In this document: positions 1 through 12,807 of the stretch, in pieces
How the letters are laid out: each line of letters opens with the position of its first letter
Position numbering within the stretch: position 1 is the first letter of the stretch
Source: Ficedula albicollis
Lineage: Eukaryota > Chordata > Aves > Passeriformes > Muscicapidae
DNA: 64,000 nt
Assembly (NCBI RefSeq): GCF_000247815.1
Contig: NC_021674.1
Location: forward strand, 82,506,935 to 82,570,934
Reading direction: 5' to 3'
Made by a program: the position numbers and the translations under genes
Notes under the pieces: model-generated
Told to the model about the DNA's origin: nothing
Database searches by the model: none
The model's input: only the letters and a program-made list of their open reading frames with translations

Positions 1-788
1 ACATGAGCTCATGCTACAGATTTTAATTTTTTTTTCTTTGTGCTTGGAGTGGTCCAACTGTGTTTTTCTGACCACTGGGAAAGATAATGGCTCATGGACT
101 ACAGGCAAAAAGCAAAGCATTAGAAATGGAGTGGATCTAGTAGGCAAATGGAACTCTCCCAAGATTCTTCTGCTTTGCATATTTTTCCTAGTTTGTTCAT
201 TTGGGTGCTTCCTTCAAGACCATTATGGATTGTCTAAGATTGATAACCAAAAGGTTTATAAGAAGAACAAATAGTCTCTTTTGCTTGTTAGCTGTCAAGT
301 CAAGAATATCTCTGTGGGAAAAAAAAACAAATTATTCCAGTATAAAATTAATATGAGTGAGAGAGGAATTGAGTTGTGTGTTTTGACAATTTTCACTTGC
401 TGTGATAGTCAAGCTTATTTTGACTGGCACAAGTTTTAGCATATTAGCAGCAAATGTGAATTGCTTCGTGAAATGGAAATGCAATCAAGTTCACTCATTA
501 TTGTAGTCTAACATTCTAATTCAATACATTCCCTGGGTTTTGTTTATATAGTACTTTTGGCTAAAAAAAGGAGTGTATTCTTTTATTTTTATAAGTATCA
601 TGGGGAGGGAGGCAAGTTAAATTATCAAGTTAAAAATACACTACTAAGACTCTTAAAAGTGGCTATAAAATCTATCTTATGTAGCTTTTTTTTCACTTTC
701 ACACGCTGCACAGCTATTGTATTTTTAAACTCTGGCAACTAAAAGGCTGAAAGTCAAGCTGCCATATTTTCAGCACTTTTCTTTTTTA

Positions 789-840
789 TTCTTTTCAGCA
801 CTCTGTGTAGTTCTTTTCAGCACTCTGTGTAGTTCTTTTC
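789..840. repeat. 22-bp tandem repeat, about 2.4 copies
   Basis: A 22-bp unit containing 'cagcactctgtgtag' occurs at 789-810 and 811-832, and an 8-base partial third copy follows. A related 'tttcagcac' lies just upstream near 770. The full copies are identical by eye. Confidence 0.85.
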
Positions 841-1523
841 CACCTCTGGTTTCTGGCTCCAACATGAGCCACAGAAAACAATGCTTCTTCCCCTCATCTC
901 TTGGACATCTCTTCACAACCACACAATTTTTGGTAGAGAACATTTGAACAGTAGACGAATCATCTGGGATACTTTTATGGAGTTTGTGAAGATGCAAACT
1001 GTGAATTGGTTTCTTCTGTTGCTGCTCTGCTTCTGACTCACTGGCTGCAATTCATTTGGTCAAATTAGGCTTCTTCCTGAACTGGTGTGAGCATCTACTT
1101 AGCCTTTTTTGACTTTGTTGAACTTTGCAAATTCATATTTGCAAATTGTCTATTGAGATATCTAAAATTAGATGCTAAAGATCTCTAGGTACACAGATCA
1201 CCTCTCCTGCACATCCATAGCGCAGATATCTGTATTTTTATGATCTTTGAATGCCCTGCTTTTTACACACCTAAATTGTACATTTATAGTGTTTTAAAAC
1301 CCCAGCATTCAGTTCTTCTGAATGCAGTCATCTTCATCAATGAGAAGCAAATTAGTGATACCATCTGTGTCTTTCCTGGCACAAATGGAGGGCCCAGGAA
1401 GGGCATAATTTCTCACAACACACATTATTTAGTATGAAATGAGGCAGATAGGGATTGTTGAGGGGCAGCAGAAAGGCTTAGCTGATATTGATATCCAAAA
1501 TAAGGAGTATAAAGAGGTTAGAC

Positions 1524-1563
1524 AGTTTGAGTGCTTTAAGGAAATGAGTTTGAGTGCTTTAAG
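1524..1563. repeat. 17-bp direct repeat
   Basis: The 17-mer 'agtttgagtgctttaag' occurs at 1524-1540 and again at 1547-1563, separated by six bases. It is a small local duplication of the type seen throughout the window. Confidence 0.75.
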
Positions 1564-3758
1564 CTTGAATTTGGGCTAAATCTGGACTAAGGAGGGGAGA
1601 TGAATGGATGAGTTCTGGAGAGCCCTGAGACAGGGCCTGAAAGAAAATTGTATATTTATACTGAGGCATGTGGTGACAAGAGGTGGTTAAAGAAGAAAAC
1701 ACTTTGGAGGAGATGATATTCTGAAGCCCTCCTCTACTTCAGCTTCTCAGGCTTCACAGGTAAGGCTGTTGAGACTGAACATTGGCACTATAACTCTGGT
1801 CCTCAGCAGACCATGGACTTATTGAACACTGGAGCTGTGGTGATGAATGAGGGGCAGCATCAGGACATGGAGAGGAAATGCAATGAAGATGACAAGTGGG
1901 ATACGCTACTGAGAAGATGTAAGAAAACTGTTCTCCTGTTGAACTCAGTTTTTAACATGTTTCTGAGGATACCAGCACATCTAACTGCTGGCACGTGTTT
2001 CTTAAGCCTTTCTCCCAGCACTATTCCAGGGATTTAGAGACCATCTGGAAAGCTACAGAGTGTTGTCACAGGGTCTCAGTGTTTCATCCTGCTCCCTCCT
2101 GTTCTACTCCATCAAGAAAAATCTACCTCCATGTCTTAGTTATGCCATGGTTTCCAAGGACAGGTGGAGCACACAGGCTATGTTATGTCCAAAAATGATC
2201 CTACTGTCCACAATGGACTTCGGTCACATGAAATGCAGGTGAACTTCTGGGCTCCAGTGCCTGACTGTTTCAGGTACAGCCCAGCTCCTGACAGATGAGT
2301 CCTAGTCTTTGAGTCCTATTTGAAGATACAATTTCAGTGCCTGTTTTTAGCTTACCACTTAGATTAATTTAGGAGATTTCACTGTCTAATGAAGTTCAGT
2401 CTGAAAACAAGGCTAATTGATGCATGACTAACAATTTTTTCCAGTTGTGGTCTCTATACTACATTAGCTGTGTTTGGCTAAATAGACTGCATTGTTCAAA
2501 ACCCAAAAATCTTTCCTACTGTTTCTTAAACAATTTATGGTCTCGGAATGTTTCCATTTAAAAAAAGAAATCACCAAACAAAGGGACCTGCTAATAGAGT
2601 TGCTGACGCTTCTCAATTTTTGCTAACAGCAAGGATCCACTTTTTGGAACTTCACTCGAAGAAGGAAGACAAATATTTTATTTACACAGCTCATTATTTA
2701 TATCTGGTGTCATGGGTGTCCTTTCATTTCTCTATTGGCTTCTAAAGCTCTCCAAAGAGAACTGCAGCTGTAAGCAGATGCTATTCCTTGATCCTGGCAG
2801 AGAACCATTCTTCAAGAGTAGACTCCTACAGGGCAGTTTGATAAAGCAGACTGTTAGCATCAATTCTGCATTGAAATATCCATCCTGCTGTCTTATCCTC
2901 TTATTTTTACTCTTTTATAAAATCTCATCTCCAAGTCGCAGGAATGTCTTTGACATCAAGCCGAGTTTCAGCTGATTTTCTGAAGCAGTCAATTCTGCCC
3001 ACTTACCATGAAAGAGAGAGGCCTCTTAGAATTGCAGTTCAAGATCTCAACTACCCTCTAAAATATCTCCACTCCAGTAACTAGAGAAGGATGGTGCAAC
3101 CATAAACATAACTGCCTAAGGGGCGGCCTCCATTAGTGTCCTTCTTCTAATCAGAAGTGCATTTTAAGCCAAGTGTCTCTAACATGCCTATTTTCTATGC
3201 TTTGGTTCATGAGCTGTGTCAGAACACATGAACTAGATTTCATGCTTCTTTATACCAAGCTGGAAGACGTTCTCCAAAAGTGCACATAGTGTGCATCAGT
3301 TGCTGATAGTTTTTTGGTCCATGGGACTGGAGAAGAGCCAAACAGAAATACCCTCCCATGTGCAGTATGCACAGCAGGCACTCTTACCCTGATTTTTTTG
3401 CTTTACAGATCTGCTTGGGTTGTACCGCATTATCGATCACCTAAAAGAGTGAAAAAGATACTCAGGAGAGTGCCAGGACTGTCTTCTGAGTGTGCATTCA
3501 ACAGACACCTAAGACTGAATTTGCATTGAAATATAAATATGCTTTTCAGCATTCTCAGCCACAAGGTAGGGATGCACATCCTCATTTCAATCTAGAGACA
3601 CCAGGCTTTCCTTTGGACACTCAAGTAAAAGGGATGTGAGTGTTAGCAATGGCCCTCCAGAGCTGAGTGCTTCACGTGAACACTGGAAGCCTCTTTGGGG
3701 TTTTATAACTCTAGAGAGAAATGACAGGAAATATTTTGCACTTTTGACTAAAAAGAAA

Positions 3759-3854
3759 CAATAAACCTTATAATTAATTCAATGTAGGTGGATTTTAAAG
3801 TTCTGGCAACAAACCTTATAGTTAATTCAATGTAGGTGGATTTTAAAGTTCTGG
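3759..3854. repeat. 48-bp tandem duplication
   Basis: Units 3759-3806 and 3807-3854 are head to tail and differ at two positions (3762/3810 and one A/G in the 'ttata.ttaattc' stretch). The second unit ends in 'ttctgg', whose last two bases are the first two bases of the 1,844-bp duplication starting at 3853. The two duplications therefore share a breakpoint. Confidence 0.9.
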
Positions 3855-5696
3855 ATGGAATTCCTTTTATGAATATGAGGAAAAATAAAAATTAAATATA
3901 CAGATATGCTAATTGGTCTGTATGCAAATTCCAAGTATCAAATTCATTTTGACTAAAGACCACCATGGATCTTGGCTGTTATACTAGAGACTTTTCACCT
4001 AAAATGTGTGAGATCATAGTTTGGCTTGTGAACAAGGTTTGATTTTCTTAAAGATTAGCTTATTCAACTGCTTCTTTTCTTGCCATGCTGATTATTTTAA
4101 CATTTTAAGGGCAGACACCAGGAGAAAAGGTGAGCCTGCTAGTTCAGTAACAGGTACGCTCATATTGTCACAATGGCAAATTTTGTTGCTTCCATTTTGC
4201 AGGCCATGTAGTGCTCACCTCTGATGTGTTTGAAATTTCTGCTGAATGTGTGCAAAACGTATCTTCCCTGTCTATCAAAAATTCATCTTCCAGCACAATG
4301 ATTACTCTCTCTCCTTTTCATAAATAAAAGTGGAGGTGCCAAAAACATTCTGTAAAACATTCTGTAAAGCATTACTGGAAACCAGCCCAGGACTTCAAAG
4401 ATGCCTGACACACTTCAGTCTGGTGACATGCTGAGGGCAGGCAGCAGAAGAGGCTAGTTAGGGGAGAGGGGCAACATGTGGCATGGTTTAACACTGGTAC
4501 CCCCTTTTGATGATGGAGTGCACTACCTCCTCCTTTGCACACTGATCAAACAGAAGAGCTGGGTCAGTAATTTCGGATTAAAAGCGGAGACCATGCATTA
4601 TCCTAGTTTAGATCCAGACTAGTTTAAATTTCGATCCTCCTCTTGGATAACATGGACTCTGAATAGGGCTCTCCAGACCAGGAGTAGAAAGCATCAGTGA
4701 TTAGTAAAAGCCAACGCAGGGCTGTAAAGATATCACAGGTTCCAACTCCTTCCAGAACATTTTGGGTAGAGACATTTGTTTCTTCTCTGCTAGTGATAGC
4801 TCTAGGATCCAAAGGGATATTCCACATAAAGAAGCATTTAGTGTAATTTTCAAATGCTGCTGTCTTTTCACGAATGATCCCTAAGAATAGTAGAAAACTA
4901 TGAAAAATATATCATCAGGTAGCAGATAGCCTGAGATCTCTAGTGTTAGTCTACTAGTACTGATGTTCTGGTCATCATTATTCAGGACTTTCACCCATCA
5001 ACGTGGTTTTGTAATTTGGATTTAAATCTGGAAAACTGAGGTGAGTGCTTTAAACGGAGTAATAAAGTGTTAGGGAGATTTGAACAGATATTCCCACTCT
5101 ATTTCACACTTGAAAGACAATCATTTACACCTCAAAAATAGTAGAAAGAAGAAGGGAAACTACACCTGGTTGACTAATGGGAATTTAGCCTGAAAAGCTA
5201 TTTCACTATATGAGGTCATGTCAGATACAAATGTACGGCAGCTACAGATAGCAGTGGGATTCACACATATGAAATAAATGCTATTGCACGTACTACAATC
5301 ATTCCATCTTTCCATTCAAACTGGGGCATGAAGGGTAAATTAAAGAAAAGTTTCCTTGTTCAGACCTCTTGAAAAATCAACATCATTCACTTAAAAAACA
5401 GAATATGAAAAGTAGAACTCCAGCCATCCATTGGTGTCAGAGGGACTGTATGATCTCCATCAGATTCACTTTCCTGGAGAAGGCAAGTGCAAAGTACAGT
5501 CATAACACAATTAGACCTATCAATCCAGGAAGATGCAATCCATGAAGGACCATTAAAAGCAAAGCTGCTCTGACTCAATAAATCTCTAAAGAGCATGCTA
5601 TGAAAAGATGGGATAAGGAAAAGGAGGCACCATGATACACCTTGATTTTACTTTTCACTGTGAATCGTATATTGACAAAACCAGAGACTGAATTGA
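3853..5696. repeat. 1,844-bp tandem duplication, copy 1
   Basis: Copy 1 begins at 'ggatggaattcc' and runs directly into copy 2 with no spacer. By eye the copies differ only at 4008 G versus 5852 A and 4024 G versus 5868 T. The breakpoint shows about one base of shared sequence ('g'). The content is non-coding: the frames inside are under 75 codons and appear in both copies only because the DNA is duplicated. The near identity implies a very recent duplication, ongoing conversion, or an assembly duplication. Confidence 0.93.
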
Positions 5697-7540
5697 GGAT
5701 GGAATTCCTTTTATGAATATGAGGAAAAATAAAAATTAAATATACAGATATGCTAATTGGTCTGTATGCAAATTCCAAGTATCAAATTCATTTTGACTAA
5801 AGACCACCATGGATCTTGGCTGTTATACTAGAGACTTTTCACCTAAAATGTATGAGATCATAGTTTGTCTTGTGAACAAGGTTTGATTTTCTTAAAGATT
5901 AGCTTATTCAACTGCTTCTTTTCTTGCCATGCTGATTATTTTAACATTTTAAGGGCAGACACCAGGAGAAAAGGTGAGCCTGCTAGTTCAGTAACAGGTA
6001 CGCTCATATTGTCACAATGGCAAATTTTGTTGCTTCCATTTTGCAGGCCATGTAGTGCTCACCTCTGATGTGTTTGAAATTTCTGCTGAATGTGTGCAAA
6101 ACGTATCTTCCCTGTCTATCAAAAATTCATCTTCCAGCACAATGATTACTCTCTCTCCTTTTCATAAATAAAAGTGGAGGTGCCAAAAACATTCTGTAAA
6201 ACATTCTGTAAAGCATTACTGGAAACCAGCCCAGGACTTCAAAGATGCCTGACACACTTCAGTCTGGTGACATGCTGAGGGCAGGCAGCAGAAGAGGCTA
6301 GTTAGGGGAGAGGGGCAACATGTGGCATGGTTTAACACTGGTACCCCCTTTTGATGATGGAGTGCACTACCTCCTCCTTTGCACACTGATCAAACAGAAG
6401 AGCTGGGTCAGTAATTTCGGATTAAAAGCGGAGACCATGCATTATCCTAGTTTAGATCCAGACTAGTTTAAATTTCGATCCTCCTCTTGGATAACATGGA
6501 CTCTGAATAGGGCTCTCCAGACCAGGAGTAGAAAGCATCAGTGATTAGTAAAAGCCAACGCAGGGCTGTAAAGATATCACAGGTTCCAACTCCTTCCAGA
6601 ACATTTTGGGTAGAGACATTTGTTTCTTCTCTGCTAGTGATAGCTCTAGGATCCAAAGGGATATTCCACATAAAGAAGCATTTAGTGTAATTTTCAAATG
6701 CTGCTGTCTTTTCACGAATGATCCCTAAGAATAGTAGAAAACTATGAAAAATATATCATCAGGTAGCAGATAGCCTGAGATCTCTAGTGTTAGTCTACTA
6801 GTACTGATGTTCTGGTCATCATTATTCAGGACTTTCACCCATCAACGTGGTTTTGTAATTTGGATTTAAATCTGGAAAACTGAGGTGAGTGCTTTAAACG
6901 GAGTAATAAAGTGTTAGGGAGATTTGAACAGATATTCCCACTCTATTTCACACTTGAAAGACAATCATTTACACCTCAAAAATAGTAGAAAGAAGAAGGG
7001 AAACTACACCTGGTTGACTAATGGGAATTTAGCCTGAAAAGCTATTTCACTATATGAGGTCATGTCAGATACAAATGTACGGCAGCTACAGATAGCAGTG
7101 GGATTCACACATATGAAATAAATGCTATTGCACGTACTACAATCATTCCATCTTTCCATTCAAACTGGGGCATGAAGGGTAAATTAAAGAAAAGTTTCCT
7201 TGTTCAGACCTCTTGAAAAATCAACATCATTCACTTAAAAAACAGAATATGAAAAGTAGAACTCCAGCCATCCATTGGTGTCAGAGGGACTGTATGATCT
7301 CCATCAGATTCACTTTCCTGGAGAAGGCAAGTGCAAAGTACAGTCATAACACAATTAGACCTATCAATCCAGGAAGATGCAATCCATGAAGGACCATTAA
7401 AAGCAAAGCTGCTCTGACTCAATAAATCTCTAAAGAGCATGCTATGAAAAGATGGGATAAGGAAAAGGAGGCACCATGATACACCTTGATTTTACTTTTC
7501 ACTGTGAATCGTATATTGACAAAACCAGAGACTGAATTGA
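5697..7540. repeat. 1,844-bp tandem duplication, copy 2
   Basis: Direct head-to-tail repeat of 3853-5696 at a constant offset of 1,844 bases, with no indel seen. Homology ends after 'actgaattgag' where copy 2 continues into unique sequence ('ctaggtggcc'). Confidence 0.93.
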
Positions 7541-8938
7541 GCTAGGTGGCCCTTTCTGTCTGACCAAATACTGACAAATGTTTCTGGGTCCTCAGGAAAA
7601 TATCCGTAGGGGGCTGATTACCTGATGAGTTTCCTCTAAATGAGATATAGTTGTCTGCAGTAAGGAGAGGCATTCTGTTTGGGGTTAAAATCTGGATTTT
7701 ATTGTCACTGGAAGAACATAAGATTAATAGCATTTCACCTAAGGTTAAAAGTTGTTTACCTGTTTGGACGTTTGTATTCATCTGGTATTGGTTTTAGTAT
7801 TCTGAAAATGTTCTGAAGCAAGTGCTTCTTCTTGGCAAGGTGACTTGGTTGATCTGAACAAATTACTGCATCAGTGAGGGGTTAGCCATGCTAAACATCT
7901 TGCCCAAAAGAATGTGTGGAGATATTTACAGATTCAACCTTGTTCTTGATAGTCTGAGACTCCCATTACAGTGCACTTGGGAAAGGGAAGGAGGTACATA
8001 AAAATCTTCATGATAGATCACATTTTGCCAATAGTTTATTTATTACACTTCACTGTCTGGTATTCTCCATTATTTAAATAACCTTTCCTGCTGAAGCTAG
8101 TTTTGTACCATTCAGTGCTATGGAAATTATGTACTCTTTTCCGAAAAAATTGAAAACCTCCTCCCAGTTTCCAAGCTTGCTGTAGGCACTTAGGTCAGCT
8201 CTGCCAGAACAGAGTACATATGTCTGCATATTGCTAGAAGTGTTTCTCAGTGGTGCGTGAAGGTACTCTTGTGCACTGTGTAGTTTTGGATAAAAGCTCC
8301 TTTCCCATGCAGCTGGCCGTGGAGCAGTATGCTGTGCCTCTCCTCCTGCAGGGAGACATAAAAGGATGGAGTGTCTGCAGCTCCTCAGCAGCCATATTAA
8401 TTTAATATACATATACTATAATTTATTTTTTATTATAAACTTATATTTATTACAATTCAAATTACCCACTTTTACCTCATTTTCACCCACTTCTTAGAAC
8501 CTAGGGGACATGTCAATGCTGTACAAAGCAATCCTTGTGCTTCTTGTGCTGATTTTATCTGGGGAGACACACCAGGGATCACTGCATCACACATTAGCTG
8601 CAGGAGTCTTTAAATGATGGATTTTCTTTAAGGAAAAGTAATTACACCCAAGGCTTGCTAAACTGTTAGTCAAGATTTTCCTTTGTAAGAAATCTTTCCA
8701 TCATTAGACCAAATAAACGAGATGGGTGAAAACCCAAACCACTGCTGTTGGTTCTGTGCTGAAAAACAGAAACAAACCTCTCCACAAAGAAATCCCATCA
8801 CAAGCATGCCTTTGAGTCCTTTGACTAAATTGAAAGCACTTCAAGCTATTTACAAAGCAGGAGATTCCTCTCGTTGTTTATCTGTGGTGTGCCTCCCTGG
8901 TGCGTTCTGTCTAAGCATGAATGCGTCTGTTCATTTCG
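7541..8938. other. unique spacer between two kilobase duplications
   Basis: Single-copy sequence with no recognised gene. A minus-strand frame of 112 codons (8074-8412) has no recognisable domain. A strongly AT-rich patch lies at about 8395-8455. A 161-codon frame begins at 8722 and runs across the left breakpoint of the next duplication; I treat it as chance. Confidence 0.6.
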
Positions 8939-10513
8939 TTTCTAGCTTGCATCCACAGCAGTTCCAGCAGAGTGGCTGGAAGAGCTGCTATGAGCAGCCA
9001 AATCTGGAGCTGTTTGGATTTATTGTCCTTTCAGGGCATATGGAAGTTGGTGTGCAAGAGATGGATTGTGGCTGGTTAATTTGCTCCAGGCTGTGCCTGA
9101 AGGCTCTGTCTGGGAGGGTTCAGTGGGAGCCACTGCTTGCCTGCCCGCTCCCTCCAGTAATCTCTGACTTATTGCCTCAGTCCCCGGGTCCTGCTCAGCT
9201 CAGCTGAGCTCAGTGTGGGCAGCTGAGATGAGCTGAGAGTGGAGGGAAAGTGGCATGGCTGTGGAGTGTCCTGTGCATGTCATCTCAGGGCTGGAGATTT
9301 CAGTGTGCCCAGCAGCAGCACAAAGCAGCACAAAGATCTGCCCATGGGCACCACCCAACTCCTCCTCTGTGCCATTTTCCACATTCGGATGCTGGCGTAC
9401 GAACAAAACTTAATGAAAATGCATTCTGAAGGACACTTGAGCATTAGGAATGCACAAATGAAAACCTGGCCAAAGGTACTGACTCCAGTGTAACATTTGT
9501 ATACAAATGTAAGTAGGATATTGTACACCTGTGCTGGATAAATTGCATCCACTCTGTAAGCCCCAGCTCTCTTTACAACATGTTCATCATATGTCAGGGA
9601 CTGCTAAAATTAAAACTTGACTGGTTTTTAATTTCTTGGTTTTGACTTTCAAATCTCTCGTGCCTCATATATTTTCCATTAATATTGTAGACAATAAAAA
9701 TCTTCATGACTGAGCATTTATAAACTGAAGAAACTAGGTACAGGAAACACAGATATTAAATAAAAATTATTTTTAAATTGTGCCGAACACGGTGCAATTC
9801 ATGCTTCATTACTGAACAATGCATTTGACAGAACTGGGAAAAGAAACTAAACCTTGTGAGTTTGTATAATTGTCACCTTGCTCTTCTGAATTATCTAAGT
9901 GACACTCAAAGATATTGAAAAGACCAATTCAAGAGCAGCTCACAAAACAAGAGAATAAAGTGAACATTTGTATGTTAGAAGTTATTGGTTCATTTTCTTT
10001 TGTCAAGATTTAAAATTCATGTTAAAAAGACTGCAAAGCAAATGATATAAAGCCATCCAGACACAACTTTTGTTACTCATGCACAGGTTCTTTCAAGTAT
10101 ATGTCCCTTTTAGATTTTAAAAACATTCAGGATTTGCCTTTTGGTACTGAGTTTGATTTCCCAGGTGAGTTTGATTTCCCAGGGTGACAACACTTTTGCA
10201 TATACATAGGCTGTTGGCTTGCAGAGTTGAATCATATGTAACATAATAACCACAGGGATTTGACCTGATTTTTTTCTTTACCAAGTTGTAATTATTATTT
10301 CAAACAGGGAAAAGAAACACTTCAGACTTCACTTCTGCATTGTGAAAGTGGGGTTATTTTCCAGTGCTGTACCTGTGGAAGGAAATAATATTATCCCAGT
10401 CTCCATCCAGCTAAACATCCCCTTCCTTGGTCAGCATAGGCCACTTTTGAGATCTTTCATTGACAGTGCCATATTTCAGTCAACCAGAGGAAGAGGGAGA
10501 CTATTCATCCTGG
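8939..10513. repeat. 1.57-kb tandem duplication, copy 1
   Basis: Copy 1 starts at 'tttctagcttgcatcc' and ends at 'ttcatcctgg'. A four-base filler 'ttga' (10514-10517) separates it from copy 2. Differences from copy 2 that I can find fall only within about 9310-9410: one complex indel in a 'cagcagcacaaag' stretch, giving copy 1 three extra bases, and four substitutions, all at CpG versus TpG/CpA sites. The remaining roughly 1.45 kb looks identical. Confidence 0.93.
10148..10183. repeat. 18-bp tandem repeat inside the 1.57-kb unit
   Basis: The unit 'tgagtttgatttcccagg' occurs at 10148-10165 and 10166-10183. The same pair is present in the second large copy at 11724-11759, so the small duplication predates the large one. 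Confidence 0.85.
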
Positions 10514-10517
10514 TTGA

Positions 10518-12089
10518 TTTCTAGCTTGCATCCACAGCAGTTCCAGCAGAGTGGCTGGAAGAGCTGCTATGAGCAGCCAAATCTGGAGCTGTTTGGATTT
10601 ATTGTCCTTTCAGGGCATATGGAAGTTGGTGTGCAAGAGATGGATTGTGGCTGGTTAATTTGCTCCAGGCTGTGCCTGAAGGCTCTGTCTGGGAGGGTTC
10701 AGTGGGAGCCACTGCTTGCCTGCCCGCTCCCTCCAGTAATCTCTGACTTATTGCCTCAGTCCCCGGGTCCTGCTCAGCTCAGCTGAGCTCAGTGTGGGCA
10801 GCTGAGATGAGCTGAGAGTGGAGGGAAAGTGGCATGGCTGTGGAGTGTCCTGTGCATGTCATCTCAGGGCTGGAGATTTCAGTGTGCCCAGCAGCAGCAC
10901 AGAGATCTGGGGTTTGCCCATGGGCACCACCCAACTCCTCCTCTGCGCCATTTTCCACATTTGGATGCTGGCATATGAACAAAACTTAATGAAAATGCAT
11001 TCTGAAGGACACTTGAGCATTAGGAATGCACAAATGAAAACCTGGCCAAAGGTACTGACTCCAGTGTAACATTTGTATACAAATGTAAGTAGGATATTGT
11101 ACACCTGTGCTGGATAAATTGCATCCACTCTGTAAGCCCCAGCTCTCTTTACAACATGTTCATCATATGTCAGGGACTGCTAAAATTAAAACTTGACTGG
11201 TTTTTAATTTCTTGGTTTTGACTTTCAAATCTCTCGTGCCTCATATATTTTCCATTAATATTGTAGACAATAAAAATCTTCATGACTGAGCATTTATAAA
11301 CTGAAGAAACTAGGTACAGGAAACACAGATATTAAATAAAAATTATTTTTAAATTGTGCCGAACACGGTGCAATTCATGCTTCATTACTGAACAATGCAT
11401 TTGACAGAACTGGGAAAAGAAACTAAACCTTGTGAGTTTGTATAATTGTCACCTTGCTCTTCTGAATTATCTAAGTGACACTCAAAGATATTGAAAAGAC
11501 CAATTCAAGAGCAGCTCACAAAACAAGAGAATAAAGTGAACATTTGTATGTTAGAAGTTATTGGTTCATTTTCTTTTGTCAAGATTTAAAATTCATGTTA
11601 AAAAGACTGCAAAGCAAATGATATAAAGCCATCCAGACACAACTTTTGTTACTCATGCACAGGTTCTTTCAAGTATATGTCCCTTTTAGATTTTAAAAAC
11701 ATTCAGGATTTGCCTTTTGGTACTGAGTTTGATTTCCCAGGTGAGTTTGATTTCCCAGGGTGACAACACTTTTGCATATACATAGGCTGTTGGCTTGCAG
11801 AGTTGAATCATATGTAACATAATAACCACAGGGATTTGACCTGATTTTTTTCTTTACCAAGTTGTAATTATTATTTCAAACAGGGAAAAGAAACACTTCA
11901 GACTTCACTTCTGCATTGTGAAAGTGGGGTTATTTTCCAGTGCTGTACCTGTGGAAGGAAATAATATTATCCCAGTCTCCATCCAGCTAAACATCCCCTT
12001 CCTTGGTCAGCATAGGCCACTTTTGAGATCTTTCATTGACAGTGCCATATTTCAGTCAACCAGAGGAAGAGGGAGACTATTCATCCTGG
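10518..12089. repeat. 1.57-kb tandem duplication, copy 2
   Basis: Direct repeat of 8939-10513, at offset 1,579 before and 1,576 after the indel near 9320. Homology stops at 12089 ('tcatcctgg'), after which unique sequence 'acaaagctgc' follows. Confidence 0.93.
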
Positions 12090-12472
12090 ACAAAGCTGCA
12101 CAGCTGTGGGATGGGTGGCACCCAGTGGTTCTGGGTTCTTCAATGGTGCACAGATTGTGCTGCAGTCCTGTCATGTTAGGTTCACTGCCCACAGACAAGA
12201 GTTTACTCTGTAAAAGGATCTTGGGTCTGCCTATCCATATTTCTGGACATTTGACATCCCAGATGGATATCTAGGCTTGGCTCAGTGGTATGAAAAAAAA
12301 TACTGTTCCAAGGGAAAAAAGTACCTCCTGAAGGAAGCTCAGTCCTGACGAGGGACCATTTCATCTCACTGAATGTGCAAGACTGTGCAGCAAAAGAATG
12401 TGTTCACGGGTATATCCAATGGCTTTTAACTTGTAAAAGGTACTGTGCAAGGGAATTTGCTTTTGGGATGAC
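12090..12472. other. unique spacer, no gene seen
   Basis: Single-copy sequence between the 1.57-kb duplication and the 48-bp duplication. A 118-codon frame entering from copy 2 ends here at 12274; nothing suggests that it is coding. Confidence 0.55.
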
Positions 12473-12568
12473 TTGTGGTGCTGGGTTTTGCACTGGTGTG
12501 TCCTTGACTGTTTCAGGAGGTTGCAGTGCTAGGTTTTGCACTGGTGTGTCCTTGACTGTTTCAGGAGG
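12473..12568. repeat. 48-bp tandem duplication
   Basis: Units 12473-12520 and 12521-12568 abut and differ at three positions near their left ends ('ttgtggtgctgg' versus 'ttgcagtgctag'). Because 48 is a multiple of three, a 68-codon frame crossing it carries a repeated peptide, but I see no other sign of coding. Confidence 0.88.
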
Positions 12569-12807
12569 GAAGCAGGTCTGAGTTTACTGAGGGTTATAAA
12601 ACTCCAGTGGAGACAGACCATCCTATCCCCAAGATGAGAATCACCTGCAAATGTGAGACCTTTATCCAGAGCACATATCTCTTTTAGGAATTATAACTGC
12701 ACTCAGCACTTGTGCACAATGCAGGATTGTTCATTGTTCCTCACCTGAATGACACAGGCTTAGTGTTCCTGACATTCACTCAGTACCAATAATTATGCTC
12801 AAAAAGC

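Larger units (their letters stand above)
1..3758. other. unique non-coding sequence, no gene seen
   Basis: AT-rich single-copy sequence. Open frames stay below 90 codons, occur on both strands and resemble no family I know. There is no convincing splice-bounded exon. The only structures noted are two short direct duplications, listed separately. Confidence 0.7.

Noticed and set aside
4021..7440. Pairs of identical short frames 1,844 bases apart
   Set aside because: They look like a small gene family but only mirror the DNA duplication. The frames are under 75 codons and the 4021 one begins at TTG.
8722..9207. 161-codon + frame, the longest in the window, starting with ATG
   Set aside because: It crosses the duplication breakpoint at 8939, has no recognisable domain, and in the second copy the shared part is entered from unrelated upstream sequence. 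No splice or promoter context supports it.
12375..12581. 68-codon frame with a repeated 16-residue peptide
   Set aside because: The repeat follows from a 48-bp duplication, whose length happens to be a multiple of three; no other evidence for translation.
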